In this document: piece after piece, positions 21,478 through 32,975 of the stretch
How positions within the stretch are numbered: the stretch's first letter is position 1
Layout of the letters: each line of letters opens with the position of its first letter
DNA from: Bifiguratus adelaidae
Taxonomy: Eukaryota; Mucoromycota; Endogonomycetes; Endogonales
Assembly: GCA_002261195.1 (NCBI GenBank)
Contig: MVBO01000004.1
Coordinates: forward strand, 1 to 54,147
Direction of reading: 5' to 3'
DNA length: 54,147 nt
Notes under the pieces: model-generated
The model's database searches: none
The model's input: only the letters and a program-made list of their open reading frames with translations
Told to the model about the DNA's origin: nothing
Made by a program: the position numbers and the translations under genes

Positions 21478-23815
21478 ATGGCGAATAAGCGACGAGTACG
21501 ACAATGGACCTTGTCGCAGGTATCGGAAGCGACTGCGTTATCTCAGAGCACGGCATTGCTCAACGACAGTATTACCGACAGTTTTACGGACGATGTATCG
21601 GGCAAGCCACCGGTTGCTCGGCTTGTGGGAACAGCGCAAGGAGCCAAGATAGGTGGGTATACATGTATGTGCACTATGCATGTTGGCGTTTGATGCAAGA
21701 CTAATGAGTGTATGCGGCGTAGACATGTTGATCTATCCCGACAAGCCGATGCTTATTGGCAGACATCGAATGTGGTAAAGTGATTGCGTTTTGTGATTGT
21801 TTGCACGTCGTGTTGCTCAAGTCACGTTGCAGTCAGCTTGTTATCGCGAGTACATACATATCGAACCAGCACTGTCGCATCTATACGGTAAGAGGGTTCC
21901 ACTGCACATCCAATGACGTGGATTGATGGGTTATGATTCTTACTCATGACTCGTTATAGCAAATCGTGGAGACCGACGACCAAGAGAGCATCTTGGTGTT
22001 TTGCGAGGTGGGTATCATTATAAATCGTTGCGCCATATAACAAACATTCAATCATGATCCAGGATTTGAGTTCCAATGGGACCCTATGTATGAAAGGCCA
22101 CAGAACCGCTGTCCTTGCTTGCTCAATTGATGTGTCGCTTGGTAGGGAACGGCAAGAAGATTGGAAGATCACGTAGCGTCATTCTCAGTGATGGAGACTC
22201 TTTGGAGATCCGGAAGGGATGCTGTAAGCTTCGGACCTGCCAGTCATCCATTATGAATTATCTAACAATACAAGTTTTGCATTTTCGACAGGCACACACT
22301 GCCAATGGCCAGGCATGGGAAACAAAGGTAGGAGGATTGCCTATACATTGCCACTTACTTCGCGTGCGCAGAATCTTGCCGATTATCAAATTACTGCTCG
22401 AAAACTTGGTTCTGGGGCATTCTCCGAAGTCTATCTTGCTCTCGATCAGGTCAGTGGGCAGCAGTTGGCAGCAAAGGTGATTTCAAAACGCCGATTTCCG
22501 CGTCTTTCTCGTATGAACGGCACCAACGTTGTACGCGAAATAGAGATCTTGAAGCAGATTAGTCATGTAAGTGATACCTACGCGACACCGGTCTTGACTG
22601 ATTGGCGAGCATAGCCGAACATCATACAAATCCACAATGTCATCGATACTACGGACCATCTTTACATCTTTCTACAACTGTGACTATCAACACGCCACTT
22701 GCGATTCATGATTAATGCTTCCTTCAGGGTCACGGGCGGCGACTTGTTTGATTACATCCGCAAATTGGGAAGCGTCTCAGAAAAGGAAGCCAAGTTTATC
22801 TTTTTTCAATTGGTTCAGGCCATTGAGGTACGGAAAATTTGCTGAGACATCTGCTGAAATCCCCTTCATAGTACTTGCATAGCGAGGGTATAACACATCG
22901 AGGTAGGTTCGACGGGTCGGAAAGGGGTTATTCTTTAACTATCCAGCGCTCATGTAGACGTCAAGGTAGAGGTTGTCCGCCGCTCAGGCACATACTTAAC
23001 ATTTATATCAGCCGGAAAATGTCCTCAGATGCTCTTCCCGCACTTTTGCTCGGATATGCCTCACCGATTTCGGCATGGCGAAGACTATACAAGGGGATAA
23101 CGCCTTGACAACCATGTGTGGCACGCTATCGCAAGTACAAAGCTGTTCGACGTGATTCTACCCCTATTGACACCAAATTGACTAGGTACGCTGCTCCCGA
23201 GATCATTCGCGGCGATTCTGAGGGATACGACAATGCTGTAGACATGTGGAGCATCGGTGTCTTGCTCTATGTCATGTTGACAGGTACGTACTGGCGCAAC
23301 GATGCCTTCTCACAAAAGCATTTGCAGGCTTTCATCCGTTCCTGAATGGCAACGAAGCGGAAGAGGACGAAGAATCTGCTGTGCGGAAGAAGATTGTCCG
23401 AGGAGAGGTGACCTTTCGATCACCCATGTTTCGACATTCAGCCGAGGGTAATTAAAATTTCAAATCCCGCACGGTGATCGATTATTTACCCCTTCAAATA
23501 CACAGCCCAGGAGCTCATTAGAGGGCTGCTTTCGCTTGACGCGGAGGATCGGCTAACGTCGCAACAAGCACTCCAACATGAGTGGATTTTGAAGGATAGA
23601 GCGTGGCTTGAAAAGTTCTACGCAGCCCGCTTAAAGGAAATGTCCAACAGCTCCCCTAATAGCAGAACTAGCTGCGCGGACCGAGGTATGTACAAGCGGA
23701 GTGTCGAACACCTCCATATCTAATTGTGGATATTGTCACAGAGCATAAGCGACGTCGACAGATGAATTCTACTCATGCACAGGCTGCAGCTGTACCGGAG
23801 ATAGATATAGTGTAG
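21478..23815 (+). CDS. CDS1: DNA-damage checkpoint kinase, Chk2/Rad53/Cds1 type
   Basis: N-terminal FHA phosphopeptide-binding domain: LIGRHRMCQLV with the conserved GR, STYISNQHCRIY with S..H, DLSSNGT and NGKKIG. The kinase domain follows: LGSGAFSEVYLA, AAKVISK, HRDVKPEN, TDFGMAK, CGTLSYAAPEII and DMWSIGVLLYVMLTGFHPF. A basic tail (HKRRRQM) could be a nuclear signal. FHA plus this kinase order is specific to Chk2/Rad53; one FHA fits Cds1 rather than Rad53. Around a dozen exons, including an 8-nt microexon (22958-22965) that supplies Asp-Val-Lys of the catalytic loop, and a GC-AG intron (23131-23185). Acts in the nucleus downstream of ATR/ATM-type kinases. Confidence 0.93.
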
Positions 23816-24367
23816 GATATAACACCCGGAAACTTTTGAGTCCCTGTAAACGTAGCACCAGATGGCGGCCGTATGTACTTTTGGTTTCACCACCACCTCT
23901 GTCCTTCATTGACTGGCTAGCAAAAATCCTGGCGCACTACCACAAAATACTTTTGTGATACCTCTTGGTGCATGACTCCGAAATTACCCCCCACGGAGTG
24001 CATATTCCGCTCAACCCAAGCGTGCCATGTCTGTATATTTCTTAAGCACCATTTAGTTGGAATGTGAATTGGAATTGGTAGAGAGAGATACACAGGATCC
24101 ACGATTGCCCACTGTTCCATACCGCAACAGTTGTAGTATGGACCAAGTAGCCCTTGTTTGGCGTCCAACTCGATATGGGCTGATTTATGTTGGACCAAGG
24201 GCACTACCGATGATCACTTCTTCTTGATTGGTTGCCGCCTAATGCAGTTCTGCAAATATGGTCTTGGAGCGTGATTAATTTCGCTATCCTTCTCTCCTTC
24301 TTGCACCTTCACTTGGTTAGTGACCTGAGCTCTGAACTCTTTTGAGTCCCCATTCCGTCTTTTAACG
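23816..24367. other. Intergenic region
   Basis: A 95-codon minus-strand frame (23917-24204) has a high content of Trp, Pro and His but no recognised motif and no homologous pattern I know. Not called as a gene. Confidence 0.45.
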
Positions 24368-25034
24368 ATGAACGCGTTGACGCTTCTTGTCGTGCTCTTG
24401 GTCTCTGTCATCGGACTGGTATCCGCTGTCCCAGAGTACCATGGGCAAGCGACCAACATGTACCTTGTTGAGCGAGAGCTCAGTAACAGCACCTCTCTCG
24501 ATAAGAGGTAAAGGTCTTGACATGCCTGAAGCAGTACTGATTCGAGTAGAGGTGTACGTGGAACCTGGTACAGTGGCAACGATCTCAAAAACGCTGCCTG
24601 CTATGCAAGAAACAATCTTCCAGCCTACAATGCCAGCCCCAAATCACACATTTGCGCTTTGGCAAGTTTCCTTGATGGCGATTTAACAGTGATTAGTTTG
24701 ACACTAACGTTCCCGCCCTTGTTGCTTAGAATATGGGAAGTGGTTTTGGCATGTGTTACAAGTGCGTCAAGGTGACCAATCTCCATAACCACAAGTCTAT
24801 TATCGTTCGCACCGTAGACAAATGTGCCGGATGCAAACAAAGTGAGTTATCACACACAGCCCACACTACATCTCACACTTCCCTCTAGTGTCTGGTATCG
24901 ATTTGACACCGACTGCTTTCGACGCTATTGCCAGTGATGGACTTAATGAGGGTGTACTCAATGTTAAATGGTCACCCGTCAGCTGCCATAGCGTAAAGTA
25001 TATCAACCAATGGCCACGCCTCCCCAAGTATTAG
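24368..25034 (+). CDS. Expansin/barwin-like secreted protein (double-psi beta-barrel)
   Basis: Exon 1 (24368-24507) encodes a signal peptide (LTLLVVLLVSVIGLVSAV) and a short linker ending Lys-Arg. Later exons encode a RlpA-like double-psi beta-barrel: GTWYSGNDLKNAACYARN, NMGSGFGMCYKCVKVTN, IIVRTVDKCAGCKQ and SGIDLTPTAFDAIA, ending LNVKWSPVSCHSVKYI. Paired cysteines and the DLTPTAF box fit expansin-like, EG45 or papain-inhibitor-like fungal proteins. No carbohydrate-binding second domain is present. It is presumably wall-directed or extracellular. The second intron is short (24689-24729, 41 nt). Confidence 0.82.
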
Positions 25035-25157
25035 AACGCCTAAGTGTGTGTAGAGTATCCAGAGTATCCCAGAATTTCATATGCGCGTGGGAAATGTGGG
25101 GCACCCACATCCACGCATCTACGCTTCTTTTCTCTTCTTTCTTCTTTCTTCCGTTGC

Positions 25158-26685
25158 ATGGAGTCGATACGAGTAGCTGCTCACAAGTTACCTTCGTCGG
25201 TGCTTGTGCCAGCCCTCCGTTATACCTTTTCACTTCCAGCGGGACCTGCTAGGACGATTTTGGACGATGTGACCAAGCCACGGCGGCGTCATAGGCCGTG
25301 GTTCAAGGTGGTACATTCCAAGGGGAATTGGCATGGAGCTTGGATTGGGGAGGGCATGCAGACCAAGACGGAGCCAGAGATTCATCAGCTCTGTAAAGAT
25401 GCCGACATTGTGCTCTTTAACGTGCATGGTTAGTGCGCGTGTGTGCCTGAAAATTGTCTCACTCTGGCTGAGTCCCTTCTTAGGTGGCGGATTTCGACTC
25501 GGGAAACCGACCATGTATATGGAGTGTTATATCAGTTGGCTGGAGGCTCTCAAGGCCTTCGGGCTGAAGGTCCTGATGATGTCGGTTCATTACGGTAAGA
25601 ATAGAAGCGATGCTGCATGAATGTTGCACTAATATGCCAATGTAGGACTGGCCCCGGAGCACAAGTATCCCGAACCTCTTGAGGACGTCGTTCGGGCCTA
25701 CAGACATTTGATTTGGGATATGGGTATCACATCGCAGAAAGTCGTCATGAGTACGTGCGCTTGGTTTGAGAGTTGTTAGTGGCGCATGGATCAGCTAACA
25801 AAAACCGTTATTTTAGCGGGCGATTCGGCCGGCGCGTCGCTTCTGTTAGAGACACTCCTCCTCAGCAACGACCCTGAAAATTTCAAACTCGCCAAATCCT
25901 CCAAAACCACGCCGAAACAATTTGTTGAATCCGCCTTGCCACGTCCCGCCGGCATTGTCGCTGTCAGTCCCATCATGACCGACGTCACAACGTCGAATAG
26001 CTGGAAAGAAAACATAAAGTACGACTTCATCTCACAACACACCGCCGATGTCATCAAGCAAGACTATATACCCGAAGAGCTATTAGCCAAAGGCGACGGA
26101 AACCGGTTCATGCGGATTGCCGATATGGACTCCGGCTTCAAATCCTGGATGCCTCCACACATGCTCTGCTACCTGGGTGGCAAAGAAGTCTTGTTGGATG
26201 ATGGGCGCGAGTTTGCGCTCAAGGTTCAAAATGAGGACATCAATGTCACCTTGGTGATTGAACCCGATTGTATCCACGATTGGGTTTGTGTGAGGGAAAC
26301 GGTGAGAGACAAGGAAATCATTCGAAAGGCGGACCAAACGTTTGCACACTTTATCAACGAGATTGTCCAGATCAACATCTTGAAGCGAAACCAATACCTG
26401 TCGCCTATGGTCGAGGAGCTCATCTTTATTCCGACCGAGCTGGATCCAGTGATTCCAGAGGACGAAGAGGAGGAGCCCGTGGCCGAATCGGCGCTCAACG
26501 AACTATCCGAAAGTGATGAACTCTTCAGCGATAGTTACCATGAAGATTCGGGATCCATGACCACCATCACATCGCCTGCTCGCACGTCCATCGACGACAA
26601 GTCATTCTATTGGTCTGATCCGGACGAGTACCTCGAACGTCTGGAGGAGCGGCTGAAGACCATGAGAAGCGAAGTGTCCCTATGA
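25158..26685 (+). CDS. Alpha/beta hydrolase, hormone-sensitive-lipase-like esterase
   Basis: Four exons. The oxyanion-hole HGGGFRLGKPTMY is rebuilt across the first intron, followed by SVHYGLAPEHKYPEPLEDVV, the nucleophile elbow AGDSAGASLLLE, a substrate-lid region, and a C-terminal catalytic His in IEPDCIHDW. This is the HSL/abhydrolase-3 family order (HGG upstream of GDSAG), seen in fungal sterol-acetate and triacylglycerol esterases. The N-terminus has Phe/Leu-rich but no clear signal peptide. The C-terminus adds about 100 residues of acidic, Ser-rich disorder ending in a short charged helix, unusual for this family. Start ATG 25158; stops converge with the NodB gene 86 bp away. Confidence 0.88.
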
Positions 26686-26771
26686 GTTGCCATGTTTTAT
26701 ATGTACGATAGACCATGTATTGTACCATGTATGTATTACGGATAATGTTGTTTATTTTAACCATTGGCGGG

Positions 26772-27937
26772 TTAACCTTGGAACAAGGAAAAGGCAAGAG
26801 CAGCAATGGCGCCCATGCCCAAGGTGGCCAACGAGATCTGCACCGTCGTAGCACCGCTCTTGGAAGAGGACGAGGACGATCCACCGGATCCCGAATTGCT
26901 GCCCGAAGAGCTGACAGACGATTGACCTTGAACGTATCCAGAGGTACCAAAACTAAACTTGTCACTGACCGATGGGCTATTGGCTGTCGCATCTAAGAAA
27001 GGGGCATCAAGGGGCATCATTCCCAACTGTGCAGTGCAACTTACTTTGGCGGTAGGGCGACTTGTCATTGACACATCCGTCCATACGCACCATGGTATAC
27101 CCATATTGATTGATGGTATTGATGATGGATCCCAAGGCGGCCGCAGAGCCCGTGGACGGGATATCATACTGAATAGAAATATAGGCACCCTTGACATTGA
27201 AGATATCAGACTGGTTCTGGAACGTCGTCTTGTACACGTTCACGATACCCGAAGCACTGGAAGCATCAAACGAGTAATCTTGCGAATCTAGGTTGTAGGT
27301 AACGAGTTGGTAGCCTTGGCTAGCCACAATACCCTGCATTTTGGCATCGGGAGCGCCGTTGGCGTGAAGCCGGATGTACTTGGGAGCAACACCGATCAAA
27401 CCTTGGATAGCATCGGTGTTGGCGTTGAGATCGGCAGCCAATTGATCGTTGGTGTAGAGGGAGGAGTCGTCATTAGGAACACGGTAGCTCATGCCAATGT
27501 AGTGGCCTTCATTGTATGTGCGTTGAAGCATCTGGGCGTATTGCTGAGTGTAGAGCCATGTTGCATTCACGAAGAACGAGGCACGAGCATTGGCAGCCTT
27601 TAGGGTGTTTAGGATTTGCGACGTGACATCACTAGGACCTTCACTCTGCAAAAGTGTCAGTCACTTGTATACACATTTCAATGGCGGGTGGATGACTTAC
27701 ATAGGTCAAGGCGACTTGGCCTTGGGTAAGGCATGAGGCAATGGAGGATGGAGGATCATTATTAGAAGGTGCACCTTGCGCAGAGACGTCCTGAGCTGCT
27801 ATAGCAGAGAGTTGCGAGGCAACGAACGCTGTGATCCACCGATCAATTAAAACCTCTTTCGAAATGACAGCTACCGATCAAAGATGGCACTTACAATAGG
27901 TGGCAATATAGAAAGGGACACGCATGATGAGGGCCAT
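26772..27937 (-). CDS. GPI-anchored NodB-fold (chitin-deacetylase-like) protein, probably inactive
   Basis: Signal peptide exon (MALIMRVPFYIATY), then a polysaccharide deacetylase fold, and a Ser/Gly-rich tail ending in a hydrophobic GPI signal (ISLATLGMGAIAALAFSLF). The NodB scaffold is evident in TLKAANARASFFVNATWL, EGHYIGMSYR and LVTYNLDSQDY. The catalytic motifs are replaced: the usual T[FY]DDGP reads TYSEGPS, the metal-binding H-x-x-S-H-[TS]-x-x-H region reads GHYIGMSYRV without the paired His, and RPPxG reads IRLHANGAP. So metal binding and catalysis are unlikely. It probably sits on the wall or plasma membrane as a binding or structural protein. Three or four exons; TATA box 25 bp upstream of the start. 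Confidence 0.85.
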
Positions 27938-28254
27938 TTTTGAGCGGCTCTCTCGTCTTTTCTTTTATAGATGCTCGCTGTCTCCTGCCTCTTCCAGGCA
28001 TCGTGAATGCAAATGGGCCGAACCCATTGGTACATGAATTCATCTGGCCTTGATCACTCGTTCTATTGGACAGAATTGAAACAATGGCGAGAAATTAGCA
28101 TCTCGGTAATATAAACCGAATGCGCACAATTGGTGAAGGCGCTTTAGTGCGGAAGGCCATTGGATACCAGTTCATCGTCGCAGTGTCATCGGACTATTGC
28201 CCCAATATCACGCAACAGTTCCTTTTTGCCACCTCGTCCTGCCAATATGCCTTT
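27938..28254. other. Promoter region of NodB gene and 3' flank of 2H phosphoesterase
   Basis: Apart from the TATA box at its left edge nothing else was seen. Confidence 0.5.
27962..27969 (-). promoter_or_regulatory. TATA box of NodB-fold gene
   Basis: TATAAAAG on the minus strand, 25 nt before the start codon at 27937. If used, transcription would start almost at the ATG, so either the 5' leader is very short or the first ATG used lies further in. Confidence 0.5.
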
Positions 28255-29121
28255 TCACATTTTGCCATTGCCACTATCAAAATCAATCGATTCTAGACTT
28301 CTATAGTAGCCATCGGCCTCTTTAGGGTCAAGCATCGAGCACAATTCGATCGTCTTTAGGGAATACTCCCCAAAATCGTAATCTGACCGTTGAGTCATCT
28401 GATGAGGATGGCTTTACCACTTACCAATAAAGTCTTGCCAGACGTTGGAAGGTATGACTTTGCATACCGTTCGTCGATCTGTTGATTTGACATAGAATCT
28501 TCCCTTAATCTTCATAAGCGTTGCATGAAGCTGGATATCTTCCTCTCCATTGTCATGTGCTGTGGGCAATGGTTGTACGCCTGCCAAATTGACTTTTCGT
28601 ATGGCTCGGACGAAATCCAAGAACCGCTCGGTGGTTGCGTTGACCACAGGCGGCACATAGACGACTCTTCCTTCTGAGAAGGTGCCTGTAAAAGGATGAA
28701 TCTCATGCACGTAACCCGAAAGGTACCAATACTCTCAATCACGCACCAATGCCCTTGAACTCCAGTTGCGGCGTCTTGTCTGGATAATACTCTTGAAGCA
28801 ACTGCAACATGAGTATAGGCTCAGGCCGTCGTTCATGTTACCTTATGCGAAAGTCGTAGCTTGTGCCGAGCAGCGTCTATAGCTATGTCGTCTGGCAAGT
28901 GCATGACGCACAATGTCAAGTGATACTAGATCGTAGCAGCGTCAGACAAGGATACGCATACCAAGGCACCTTACCGTGCTCGAGTCGTTCAATAGCGGCG
29001 CAAACTGTGGAAAGCGTGTATTGACATGCTCACGAAACGCAACAGTCCTTGACGCCAGACCCTCCAACCTTACAGACAGAAAGTAGTTGGGAGTGAGACG
29101 TACCATAGACGCGTCTGTCAT
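28255..29121 (-). CDS. 2H phosphoesterase, AKAP7/ASCC1-like
   Basis: Five exons or so. Start MTDASMVRLTPNYFLSVRLE. Two His-x-Thr motifs define the 2H fold: YHLTLCVMHLP in the N-terminal half and QLHATLMKIKG in the C-terminal half. The ending YDFGEYSLKTIELCSM followed by KEADGYYRSLESI matches the AKAP7-like domain end (E..I.LCSM...DGYY). The last join uses an acceptor at CGGTCAG before ATTACG; an ORF that ignores it would stop early at 28414. Members bind or cleave 2',5'- or cyclic-phosphate nucleotides; ASCC1 acts in alkylation repair with ASCC3. No KH domain is visible, so AKAP7-like is the better label. Confidence 0.82.
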
Positions 29122-29345
29122 TTACACGAGACATTCGGATAGACTATGACATTGGGTGATATCAGCATTGACTCTGCCCAACAGTTTGACACTTGATCTG
29201 TATCTCAACAAGGATCATCCCCTGTGTTCAAGTGAGTATGAGGATCCTGTAAGAACGCACACCTTCGCCGCCAGCAAGGACCTTTCCTTCCACTGTCAGA
29301 CTCGTGACGTCGACATTTTCAACTCTTGAACCTTTTGCTGACAGC

Positions 29346-31026
29346 ATGGTCACGTACGGTGGAGGTAGGCATTCCGCATAGAGAGCAGGTCTATGGCGGT
29401 ATCTGACATCTAAACGTTGCAGACGAGGTCTCCGCAGTCGTCATTGACGTTGGATCTGCATGGACGCGCGCCGGATATGCAGGCGAAGATACACCCAAGG
29501 CGCTCTTTCCTTCTGCCGTCGGGATCGTGGAAGGGCAAGGCACTATTGGAGCCGCTAATGGTGCCAGTGGTGACGGGGACGTCACGATGGGAGATGCCAG
29601 TGGAACCATCGAGATCACCAGCAAGAAGTTTTATGTCGGTGACAATGAAATGAACACATGGCGTGCCCAGATGGATATCAAGTATCCCGTCAAGGAAGGA
29701 ATAGGTGGGTAGTAGCTTTAGACTTGCGGATGTACGCTGACCATTGTGAAAGTCCAAGATTGGGAGCTGTATGAGCAATTGTGGTCCTATGCGTTTAACA
29801 ATAAGCTACGCATCGATCCGGCCGAACATCCTCTACTATGTACTGAACCAGCATGGAATCCTCCAGAAAATCGAGAAAAGCTAACTGAGCTTGCGTTTGA
29901 AAAGTTTGGCTTTTCTGCATTTTATCTTGCCAAGGATGCGGTCATGACAGCGTACGTTTTGCCAAGTGGAATTGATCAAGTCCCGCTAATCTTTCTGTAG
30001 ATTTGCGGTTGGAAAGTCCACGGCGCTCGTGTTGGACACGGGCAGTAGCGTCACCAGCGTTGTACCAGTCTATGATGGCTATGTGCTGAAAAAGGGCATT
30101 GCAAAAGAATCATTGGCTGGTGATTTCATTTCGGAACAGTTGAAGGAGCAGCTCAAACAGGAGCTTGGTATCGACATCGTGCCCCAATATAAGGTCGCTA
30201 GCAAGACTGCCGTAAAGGCTGGCAAAGCTCCCGAGTATCAGGTCCGTGAGCGAGAAGGGACAACCGATAGCTATCATGAATATCAGCAAGCGGTGAGTGT
30301 GCTAAAATGGATATCTGCAACTTGGATGACTGACAAGACCTGTTAGCGCGTCTTACAAGAGTTCAAAGAGTCTGTATGTCAAGTGTCTGAGATGCCTTAT
30401 GATGAGCAGTAAGTGGAGCGTTACCCGAATGAGTGCAGTCTTCTGAAACACATTAGTACGTTGTCTGTGAGGCCTCAAAAGACCTTTGAGTTTCCTAATG
30501 GCTACAACAACAATTTCGGCGTACAACGCTTCAGAGTGCCAGAGACCATGTTTAATCCACAGCACATCATCAAACAGGTATGCAAAGATAATCACAATGG
30601 CAAGCTGGATTAACGTTGTCCTAGCCGGCGGACGAACAATTCAACCCCATCAGCTACTCCCGACTCGTATACCAAAGCATGAGCCATTGCGACATTGATC
30701 TCAGACCATTATTGCTGAATAATGTTGTCGTGACGGGCGGTAACTCGTTGTGGCAAGGTTTCAATGAAAGACTAAACCACGACCTTCCTCAACTCGCGCC
30801 AGGAGTAAGTCCATTACGGTGCGTTATGTGTATATGTACAATGACTCACCTATCTATGCAGTCCAAGGTCAAGATCCATGCGGCAGGAAATCCTATTGAA
30901 CGTAAATGTAGTAGCTGGCTAGGAGGCTCCATTCTGTCCTCGCTCGGTACCTTCCATCAGCTGTGGATCTCCAAGAAGGAATACGATGAGATCGGCCCAA
31001 GCATTGTGGAGCGAAAATGTCAGTGA
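29346..31026 (+). CDS. ARP4: Actin-related protein Arp4 (BAF53 family)
   Basis: Nuclear actin-related subunit shared by INO80, SWR1 and NuA4 chromatin complexes. A 19-nt first coding exon (MVTYGG) joins to [23 protein letters not shown], giving the MVTYGGDE start typical of Arp4. Other markers: the large insert after the actin DNase loop position, [64 protein letters not shown] and the C-terminal [20 protein letters not shown] followed by KKEY. Eight or so exons. Rpn6 starts 71 nt after the stop on the same strand. Divergent from the 2H gene, 224 bp apart. Confidence 0.95.
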
Positions 31027-31097
31027 TACATGTACATAATGAATTAAACGAGAGTGACGTAGACTTCGCGTGCGTAAGCGTTTGTCTCTTTCTTGTA

Positions 31098-32733
31098 ATG
31101 GTCGCGCTGAGAACCGGTATACTAGAGCAAGCTGACGAGACTCGGCGAAAGGATCCCAATGCTAGCATTGAGATCTACAAGCAGATTTTGAGTCAAGAAG
31201 GTAGGTGCTGCATGGGCCAAGGCAAGCATTTCCAATACGCGAAACCAGGTACTTCAGAAGATGTCTTGCGGGAAAAAGAGACTGCATTGACCCACCTGGG
31301 AGAAGTCTATCGTGACTTGAAGTAGGTGTACAAGTACAACATCGTGTATGGCTATGGTTGCTGACTGTGTTAAGGAAACCCAATGACTTAGCCGAGTTGA
31401 TTCGGTCCTCCAAGGACTTTATGACCTCTATCGCTAAGGCCAAAACAGCAAAGATCAGTGAGTAATGCTTTTGTAGAGCTGAGTAGCGCATCTAACGTAC
31501 TGTCATAGTCAGAACCTTGATTGATCAGTTCAGCGAGATACCCGATTCACTCCCTTTACAGATCGACGTATGCAAGGAGACTATAGATTGGAGTGTACAG
31601 GAAAAGCGTATATATTTGAAGCAAAGTCTTGAGACGCGCTTGGTTGCTCTGTAAGTGACATAGAGGCGAATTCGTGTTTGCGAGACGACTGATAAAAATT
31701 CGCAGATATCTGGACAACAAAATGTACACAGAGGCGCTGAACCTAATATCAAGCTTGCTCAAGGAACTCAAGCGACTGGATGACAAGATGGTGCTAGTGG
31801 AAGTGCAGCTTCTTGAAAGTCGTGTATGCCACGCCTTGCGCAATCTTCCAAAATCAAGAGTGAGTAAACTCGCCTATGTGCCTCGCCCAGTGCTGACAAG
31901 TTCATCTTTACGTAGGCCGCCTTGACATCTGCTCGAACAAATGCGAACTCCATTTATTGCCCTCCTTTGCTTCAAGCTGCATTGGACATGCAGAGTGGAA
32001 TCTTGCACGCGGAAGAAAAGGATTACAAAACAGCTTATTCCTATTTCTACGAAATGTTGGAAGGCTACTCATCTCAAGATGATTCAAGAGCTGTCCTTGC
32101 GCTCAAGTACATGCTGCTTTGCAAGATTATGCTCAACTTGGTAAGCATATGGCCTATATTTTGCTTCGCATGTGGGCTAACTCGACCGTCTTTAGACCGA
32201 AGACGTGCACTCCATCATCAATGGCAAGTTGGCGCTGCGCTATATGGGCCCCGAAGTAGAGGCCATGAAAGCTGTGGCTAACGCGCACCAAAATCGCTCT
32301 CTCCTGGAGTTTGAAAATGCCTTGGCCGCCTATCCGAATGAATTGAATAATGACCCTATCATTCGCAGCCAACTCGCCGCGCTCTATGACACCCTTTTGG
32401 AACAGAATCTGGTGCGCATCATTGAACCTTTCTCGCGTGTGGAGATTGATCATATTGCTCAAATGGTCAAACTACCTACGCCTCAAGTGGAGACGAAATT
32501 GTCACAAATGATATTAGACAAAGTCTTTTACGGCATCCTGGATCAAGGCGCAGGGTGTCTCATTGTTTTTGATGACCCGGTAGAAGACAAGACGTTCGGC
32601 ATGGCCATTGAGACGGTGAAACAGATGGAAAAGGTTGTCGAATCTCTCTATGAAAAGGTACGTCGTGCATGCATTCTGTATGCATGTGACATAACTCATC
32701 CACGCCTTCATCTAGGCTGCCAAACTCTCATAG
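31098..32733 (+). CDS. RPN6: 26S proteasome lid subunit Rpn6
   Basis: PCI-domain scaffold clamping the proteasome lid to the core. The spliced protein follows human PSMD11 along its length: [102 protein letters not shown], then the PCI/winged helix [40 protein letters not shown] and [20 protein letters not shown]. Ends EKAAKLS after the last intron. About eight exons. Start taken at 31098 (MVALRTG); an upstream in-frame ATG at 31017 overlaps the Arp4 stop codon and is not favoured. Confidence 0.95.
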
Positions 32734-32975
32734 GTGTCAATTCGATAGGCGAGAGGAAATGGACCAATGTGAATAAACTCTGACGTTCAAAGTCTCTCTC
32801 TATACCCGATGTCCGTCTACTTAAGCTATGCTCACGAGTCGATGAAGGCTTGCAGCACTGCCATACGTGGCCAGATGCCCTGCAATTCATACACCCATGG
32901 ACAATTGAATGCCTCCAGTCGTTGAAAGTGTGACCTTTTTGCGGGGAAGGCGGAATTGGTTCCTGTTGCTTCATC

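Noticed and set aside
23917-24204. 95-codon minus-strand ORF
   Set aside because: No recognised family, no splice support; retained only as a note on the intergenic region.
31017-31097. Longer Rpn6 N-terminus from ATG 31017 overlapping the Arp4 stop
   Set aside because: The added residues are not typical of the family; the ATG at 31098 fits better.
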